DNA of 11,404 nucleotides from an uncultured Bacteroidales bacterium (GTDB lineage: Bacteria; Bacteroidota; Bacteroidia; Bacteroidales; Marinilabiliaceae): the NCBI GenBank assembly GCA_937892095.1, contig CALAVC010000115.1, forward strand, positions 1-11,404, read 5' to 3'. The notes under the pieces are model-generated. The model searched no databases. It was not told where the DNA came from and was given only the letters and a program-made list of their open reading frames with translations. The translations under genes were made by a program, and so were the position numbers. Shown here piece after piece: positions 6,713 to 11,404 of the stretch (positions are counted from its first letter, which is position 1; the number at the start of each line of letters is the position of its first letter).

Positions 6713-7536
6713 CAGATGATACCCATTAGTCCGTTCAACTGGCTTTCTGTGAGGTCTATGCGCTCGACACGATTGTTGATATAATCATCGAGAGCGTGCT
6801 TGGCATCTTGCAATTCTGGCACGTCAGGTGCTTTGGCGAGGAACTTACGAGCCTTGCTTATCTCGGGACGGCGATGTTCGTACGTACTTATGAACGTCTT
6901 TATCCATGTTGTGACACTCGACACATGCTCGGTGTTTGCGATGTTCACGTACTTCTGCAAGTCCTCAATCTCAACGCGGTCAAGGTTCTTCGTGCGTAGT
7001 ACTCGCAAGAGTTGCTCTTGTATCGTCTGTATCTCACTTGCGTATGCAGATGTCGAACGAATGACGCGCGTATTTATGAGCTTCTGTAGTTTGCGAAGCA
7101 AGTTCAACGCATGCTGGTATGCACCGTCACGACTCTTGCCGTGAATCTTGATGTATTGCTGTATTATGTCCACCTCGGGCGTGAGTATGTCAACAGACTC
7201 TCCCTTTGGAGTTGATGGCGTTTTCTCCTTCTTGGGCTTCTCTTTCGGTTCTGACTTCGGTTTCTCTTTGGGTTTCTCAGGTCCTTTCTTCGGTTCATCC
7301 TTCGTTCCCTGCTCAGCATAGAATCGATTGATCTCTGCAAACAATTGAGTGATGACATCTCGCTGCTTCTCGAAGTCGTCATCGTTCCAGTCGTCCCAAT
7401 TGACAGATGGTTCAGCCTCGGAGTCAAGCAGCTGCCAAGCGTTATCGGTGAAGACATTCGGCATAAAGCCAGCTGTCGTTATGTCTTGGCGAATCTGCTC
7501 GTGGTTCGCCCAATAGTTTTCACGTGTTACGTTCAT
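6712..7536 (-). CDS. Hypothetical protein with Lys/Pro-rich linker
   Basis: I do not recognise this 274-residue protein and assign no function. It has three visible parts. The N-terminal 78 residues contain an acidic, Trp-containing patch (NWDDWNDDD, about 46-54). Residues 79-112 form a low-complexity linker of Lys, Pro and Glu (KEKPK-type units), likely disordered. Residues 115-262 are predicted mostly helical, rich in Leu, Gln and Arg with few Gly, possibly coiled-coil. There is no signal peptide, membrane segment or catalytic motif I can see. It starts at an ATG 4 bp after the helicase stop, and its TGA overlaps the next ATG by one base (TGATG), so it is almost certainly co-translated with its neighbours. 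An adaptor or scaffold role between the helicase and the downstream enzymes is inference only. Confidence is for the gene being real. Confidence 0.85.
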   Translation of the reverse strand: MNVTRENYWANHEQIRQDITTAGFMPNVFTDNAWQLLDSEAEPSVNWDDWNDDDFEKQRDVITQLFAEINRFYAEQGTKDEPKKGPEKPKEKPKSEPKEKPKKEKTPSTPKGESVDILTPEVDIIQQYIKIHGKSRDGAYQHALNLLRKLQKLINTRVIRSTSAYASEIQTIQEQLLRVLRTKNLDRVEIEDLQKYVNIANTEHVSSVTTWIKTFISTYEHRRPEISKARKFLAKAPDVPELQDAKHALDDYINNRVERIDLTESQLNGLMGII

Positions 7537-7540
7537 ATTC

Positions 7541-10500
7541 TTAGTTGAAAAGTGTTCTGATTATGTAGTCTGGGTCAGTTGTCGCAAGCATGAAGATTTG
7601 CACCGAGCCCTTGCGCTTATGGTCATCCGCCGTGATGTCGAATCCGTCACCATTTTGGCGCACAATGAGGTATCGCTTGTCGTAGTTCTTAGCTATGAAG
7701 CGCCTCAACTGAGTGGCTCTTGACTTGATGCTATCAACACCATTCACGCCCTTATTGGCAGCCGCCTGACGCATGAGGTTTAACTCAATCTCAATAGCCA
7801 ACGCCAACTGCATAGCCTTGCGCTTGCGTTTTGCTTTGGCATCATCTTGTTGCTTCTTGCCGCTCGGTATGTCTGACGGATTCCAATCGAGTCGCTCCCA
7901 CTCGTAGTTATAGCGGTCGGCTTGAATCTTGTCGTAAATACTCTGTGGAATGTTCTTCGTCGGCACTTCAATCGAGTAGCCGAGATTTGTCAGGCAGTCG
8001 AGGATTTTCTGCTCGTCAGGGTCGATATAGTCGGGCATGTCGCTCCACCACCGCACTTGCGGCTTGTACTCGAAAATGTACTGCTTGGGCATCTTTCTGA
8101 AAAGCGGATAGATGTCCTTGAAAACGCTCTTGCCAAGTTCCTCGAACAGTCGGTTCTGCGTGCTGTCCGTCGAACTTGTCATGTACTTGATGGTGACATG
8201 CCGCGTGCCATCAACCTTGAAAAAGAAGTCGACAGGCACGTCCGAACCGCTTATTTTATAGATAGTTGACTTGCAACCATACCCCTTGACGCTGTTCGGA
8301 CTGACCTTGCATAATGGAAGTCCCCACTCAAATGGCAAGAACGTTGTGTCTGTAGACTTCTCTTCTTGCATATTCTCAGGCATCAGAAGTCCTGGAACCC
8401 ACAGCTTTTCGCCGTTGCGTAGCTGCATGGTGAAGTAGATTGTCTGCGGACGACGTGACGCAACGAGCGGCGAGCGGAACGCATCGATGATGTTACCCGT
8501 AACTATGTAACGTCTCTCAATTCCGTTCTGCAACTGACGAATCTCTTCACGCCACATGTCGATGGCCATTGCGCACTCCTCGAAGATGGTGTTGTCATTG
8601 TTGTAGTAGAACACGTTGTAATCGCCGACATTCGGATTGCCTGTATACTTATCCACGTGGTCTACGAGTTGCGTAAGCGTCTCGAAGCCTCCATTCTTGC
8701 CGTTCGACACGAGGTTTATCTCGTAGTGCTTGCACGACTTGGCGACTGCGAAATGCAGCTTTATCTTGCCAGGCAGAAATCTATCCTTGTCCTCCTTGCC
8801 GAACGAGATACTCGTAAGGATAGCCATGGGATAGATCTCTGTACCATCCGACTGCGTGCATTTGAGTGGCAAAAACTCTCTCACGAGGTCACCGATACGT
8901 ATCTTCTTCAAACCATCTTTGACCTGCTCGCAAGTGGCGGCGTTCTTCTCTTTTGCCGCATCTTCGTCAATATTCAACTTGCTGAGTTTCATCTGAAAAA
9001 GTTGCTTGGCATCATCAATCTCGTCTTCGTCCGTGAGCGTCTTTACGAGGTCTTCATACTCATCGGTCAACTTCTTCCTTCGAGCATCGAATGCTGGCTT
9101 GAACTGTGCACCGTTCGTCCAACGATTAGCATACCACTGCGAGATCTCGTTCTCCAGCTCCGTAGATATGTAGCACCGCCCGCCATAGCCTTCGATGCCT
9201 GACTTCACCATATTCACAACCTCTTCTGGTAGATATGGCTTGCCACCGACACGGCACTCGTAAAGTCCTATGTATGATGAGCCTCCGAGTGGTGACTTAA
9301 CCTTTGCACGATAAGTCAAAAGCCTTTCACTTATCAACTTCGCTTGCATGTCGAGTCGCTGCGTCTCCAAATCCCATAGACCCATCGACTGCAAGTTTTT
9401 CTCCAGCTCCTTGTAGTCATCGATGATGGCAGAGAACATCTGCTCTTGTGCCGTCGTGTCGAAGATTGCCGCATGTCCAGTCGCGTCCTTTGCGCATCCA
9501 CTCTGGCTGACCTTGCCATCGGTGTCGGGGAATAGCATCTTAGCCTCCTGATCATGCTGCGTCAGCCAGTTCTTGACCACCTCGTCACCGTACTTATTGT
9601 CGAAGTCCACGAACTCAGAGACCACATTCTCGTTCTGTCTCTGTGAGCCAGTCGTGTTGGCATCGAGCGATTTTAGCTTCTTGCGAAGCATCATCATCGT
9701 GCGACTCTCGTAAGGGATGAACGAGGTGACGTACTCATAAATAGGCAACTTGACTTGCCCCGTTCTGTTTATGCGTCCGCGCTTCTGTATCTCGGTTGCG
9801 ACGTTCAGCTCTGGCTGCGCAATAATCATCACTCGTTGACGAACCTTCTCCAATGGCACTTTGCCTGGAATGACTTTCGCATGTGCCGATGCGCCAGTCG
9901 CACCAGCAGCGTTGATGATGAGCACGTCGATGTTGTTGCACTGGAAGTCGTTGTACATCTTGCCCGTGTCAACCTTCTTGCGCTCGATGAGTTTACCGAG
10001 CGTGAAGTCGTCGAGTTTCGGGTATTCAAGTCCGAGCTGTCTACCCGTACACTCCTCGACACGTATCTTACGTCCGCCAACATCTTCCTTAGTCAGCATC
10101 TGCTTGATAAGATCAATCGGCGACAACGGTATGCCGAACTTCTCATCAAGAATCTCCTTCTTGATTCGCTCGTACTCTTGTTTGATGATGATGGACTCTT
10201 GCAACTGCGTGCCCGTAATAGTTCCTTCCGCAAACAGCTTTCCGTAATCGAGGTCAAGAATCGTCTTCTGGTCCTTGTGGCTTCCATCATCGTTCTCCTC
10301 CTCATCTTTGCCTTGCGAGATGACAAGCGAACGCTCCAAGATGAACAACAGATACTGTGCAAAATCGCCTCGCACCATATCGCCAACCTTGACGTTTCGC
10401 CCCATAAGATTGATGAGTCGCTGCGGTTCAAGATGAGCGGCAGATGTCTGACTTAGGCCTATAACTACAGCACGGCCACTGCGCACATGCTCGATAGTTT

Positions 10501-11404
10501 TCCTCACTACGCTCTTCGCTTTGATAGCGAGCAAAAGTGCATTAGTAATGACGAACATGTAGGCGAAAATGCTATAAGGTTTAGCGGACTTAGGGAGTAT
10601 CTTCTGCGCTTTGAGTTGCGAGATTAGTTCGCGCACGTGCATGTTCTGAAGGCTCAGCGCGTCACGTACAAAACGCATTATGCGGTTGTAGTTGACGTCG
10701 TCAATTTGTCTATCAGCCTCGTCTGTATTGTTATAGTTGACTTCAATCTTAGTATTGTCGCGCTGTCTTCGCACCATCTGTCCGCTCTCGACGAGAAGCG
10801 ATGAAATGAGTTCTTGCAATGATATGCCGCCACGACTAATGGCCAAAGATAGAGTCAGTGGCGTAGTACAATCCTTGAGTTTGGTTCTCTGTATGTACAA
10901 CAGCAAGTTCTTGGGTGCTTTGGCAAAGGTTGCCGACAAGAACACCACGTCGCACCCCTCTTCGCTGATAAGTTCACGCATTACATCACCTCGACTCGAC
11001 TGACCAGCTGCATTGTGCGCCTCGTCACATACGTATATCGCTTTACCAGCCTTGGCCACAGCCCTCAAAAACTCTTTCTTTTCCTCGCTATCGGATAGCT
11101 GTGAATAGGTGCAAAGTATGTAGTCGTAGCCATCAGGCATTCGTTTCGACTTGAAGATGCGAGACATCTCTGCGTTCGACAACGGCTCATATACTGCCTC
11201 GTATTTTTCAGCCCCAGGTGTCGAGTCGATGCACTTGTCGTAGTCGTAGACCGTACCGTCCGAGTTGATGATGAGCGGCTTGTAATGTGCGATGCCAGTG
11301 TCCTTTGCATCTCTATAGAAATCCGAAAAGAGGTTCTTCTTCTCAGTGAAGAATATCGGCAATCGTCCGTTCTCCTTGGCGTATCTAACTATTCCCGCCG
11401 CCTG
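7541..11404 (-). CDS. Strawberry-notch-type SF2 helicase, N-terminus cut by window edge
   Basis: A large DEAH-type superfamily 2 helicase of the strawberry-notch (SNO)/DarB-like group; such proteins in phages and conjugative elements are thought to act on incoming or replicating DNA. The frame stays open to the right edge, so 1287 codons are visible and the true start is outside; the TTG at 11362 is not a credible start because family-like sequence (AAGIVRYAKENGR) precedes it. Numbered from the edge: motif Ia-like NLFSDFYRD at 24-32, DEAH at 127-130 (11015-11026), SAT at 157-159, a late motif INAAGATGASAHA near 497-509, and arginine-finger-type GRINRTGQ near 543-550 (9755-9778), followed by PIYEYVTSFIPYESR, typical of the SNO helicase C domain. 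The Walker A motif should lie just upstream, unseen. The C-terminal half has an SNO-like stretch (GLYECRVGGKP, IVTGNIIDA), a charged helical region, a basic tag at 1190-1210 and a last 77-residue piece I do not recognise. It ends 4 bp before the next gene. Confidence 0.88.
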   Translation of the reverse strand, partial: QAAGIVRYAKENGRLPIFFTEKKNLFSDFYRDAKDTGIAHYKPLIINSDGTVYDYDKCIDSTPGAEKYEAVYEPLSNAEMSRIFKSKRMPDGYDYILCTYSQLSDSEEKKEFLRAVAKAGKAIYVCDEAHNAAGQSSRGDVMRELISEEGCDVVFLSATFAKAPKNLLLYIQRTKLKDCTTPLTLSLAISRGGISLQELISSLLVESGQMVRRQRDNTKIEVNYNNTDEADRQIDDVNYNRIMRFVRDALSLQNMHVRELISQLKAQKILPKSAKPYSIFAYMFVITNALLLAIKAKSVVRKTIEHVRSGRAVVIGLSQTSAAHLEPQRLINLMGRNVKVGDMVRGDFAQYLLFILERSLVISQGKDEEENDDGSHKDQKTILDLDYGKLFAEGTITGTQLQESIIIKQEYERIKKEILDEKFGIPLSPIDLIKQMLTKEDVGGRKIRVEECTGRQLGLEYPKLDDFTLGKLIERKKVDTGKMYNDFQCNNIDVLIINAAGATGASAHAKVIPGKVPLEKVRQRVMIIAQPELNVATEIQKRGRINRTGQVKLPIYEYVTSFIPYESRTMMMLRKKLKSLDANTTGSQRQNENVVSEFVDFDNKYGDEVVKNWLTQHDQEAKMLFPDTDGKVSQSGCAKDATGHAAIFDTTAQEQMFSAIIDDYKELEKNLQSMGLWDLETQRLDMQAKLISERLLTYRAKVKSPLGGSSYIGLYECRVGGKPYLPEEVVNMVKSGIEGYGGRCYISTELENEISQWYANRWTNGAQFKPAFDARRKKLTDEYEDLVKTLTDEDEIDDAKQLFQMKLSKLNIDEDAAKEKNAATCEQVKDGLKKIRIGDLVREFLPLKCTQSDGTEIYPMAILTSISFGKEDKDRFLPGKIKLHFAVAKSCKHYEINLVSNGKNGGFETLTQLVDHVDKYTGNPNVGDYNVFYYNNDNTIFEECAMAIDMWREEIRQLQNGIERRYIVTGNIIDAFRSPLVASRRPQTIYFTMQLRNGEKLWVPGLLMPENMQEEKSTDTTFLPFEWGLPLCKVSPNSVKGYGCKSTIYKISGSDVPVDFFFKVDGTRHVTIKYMTSSTDSTQNRLFEELGKSVFKDIYPLFRKMPKQYIFEYKPQVRWWSDMPDYIDPDEQKILDCLTNLGYSIEVPTKNIPQSIYDKIQADRYNYEWERLDWNPSDIPSGKKQQDDAKAKRKRKAMQLALAIEIELNLMRQAAANKGVNGVDSIKSRATQLRRFIAKNYDKRYLIVRQNGDGFDITADDHKRKGSVQIFMLATTDPDYIIRTLFN
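7775..7837 (-). repeat. Shared basic/helical tag, copy in the helicase
   Basis: Codons for 21 residues beginning KAKRKRK and ending EIELNL, 18 of 21 identical to the copy at 5897-5959. The DNA is also similar, including an identical 15-base run on the plus strand (CTTGCGCTTGCGTTT). Both copies are preceded by an AKAK-containing charged stretch. Here the tag is internal, 77 residues before the helicase C-terminus. Confidence 0.85.

Noticed and set aside
8657..9202. Open frame on the plus strand (181 codons) opposite the helicase C-terminal half
   Set aside because: Shadow of the helicase reading frame; no recognisable domain or start context.
9755..10456. Long open frame on the plus strand (233 codons) opposite the helicase
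   Set aside because: It lies wholly opposite conserved helicase motifs (the GRINRTGQ region), its translation is low-plausibility and matches no family I know, and no promoter or neighbouring plus-strand gene supports it.
11360..11362. TTG as start of the helicase
   Set aside because: The frame remains open to the window edge with family-like residues upstream, so the gene is simply cut by the window.
1..11404. CRISPR array, tRNA or rRNA genes, transposase gene
   Set aside because: No spaced direct repeats, no recognisable RNA gene and no DDE/HUH-type transposase motifs were seen on either strand.

Overview
All supported genes in this window lie on the minus strand, so transcription runs from the right edge towards the left edge. 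The organism is very probably a member of the Bacteroidota (Bacteroidales-like). One gene encodes a protein with a C-terminal domain typical of type IX secretion (T9SS) cargo, it is followed by an SpvB/RHS-type surface or toxin protein of the kind common in that phylum, and gene starts lack clear Shine-Dalgarno sequences. I cannot name a species.

Right part (about 5301-11404): a tight, translationally coupled operon of mobile-element character. In transcription order it holds (1) a strawberry-notch-type superfamily 2 helicase, N-terminally cut by the window edge; (2) a 274-residue protein of unknown function with a Lys/Pro-rich linker; (3) a 275-residue protein with a zincin HExxH motif, resembling the peptidase-like domains of phage and plasmid polyvalent proteins; (4) a 195-residue orphan adenine-type DNA methyltransferase with an NPPF motif. 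Junctions are a 4-bp gap, a 1-bp overlap and a 4-bp overlap. Helicase, methyltransferase and peptidase-like domains are often fused in giant polyvalent or DarB-like proteins of phages and conjugative elements; here they are separate coupled genes. The helicase and the peptidase-like protein share an almost identical 21-residue basic/helical segment near their C-termini.

Middle (5159-5300): a short intergenic gap with a small inverted repeat and an interrupted palindrome, where the mobile-type operon gives way to surface-protein genes.

Left part (about 51-5158): a secreted protein with a LamG-like N-terminal region, a SprB-like region and a T9SS sorting domain is followed 9 bp later by an SpvB-type gene. 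The SpvB-type reading frame is broken near 884-944: the N-terminal half (signal anchor, ZU5-like region, SpvB domain) and the next part (FG-GAP/VCBS-type repeats) are in different frames. The second piece then stops at 51, where family homology seems to end. Within the coding sequence of the T9SS protein, on the sense strand, is a perfect 11-bp hairpin followed by eight T residues. This looks like an intrinsic terminator and could control read-through into the SpvB gene.

The two most notable signals are the split polyvalent operon with its shared C-terminal tag and the intragenic terminator-like structure. No tRNA, rRNA, CRISPR array or recognisable transposase gene was seen.
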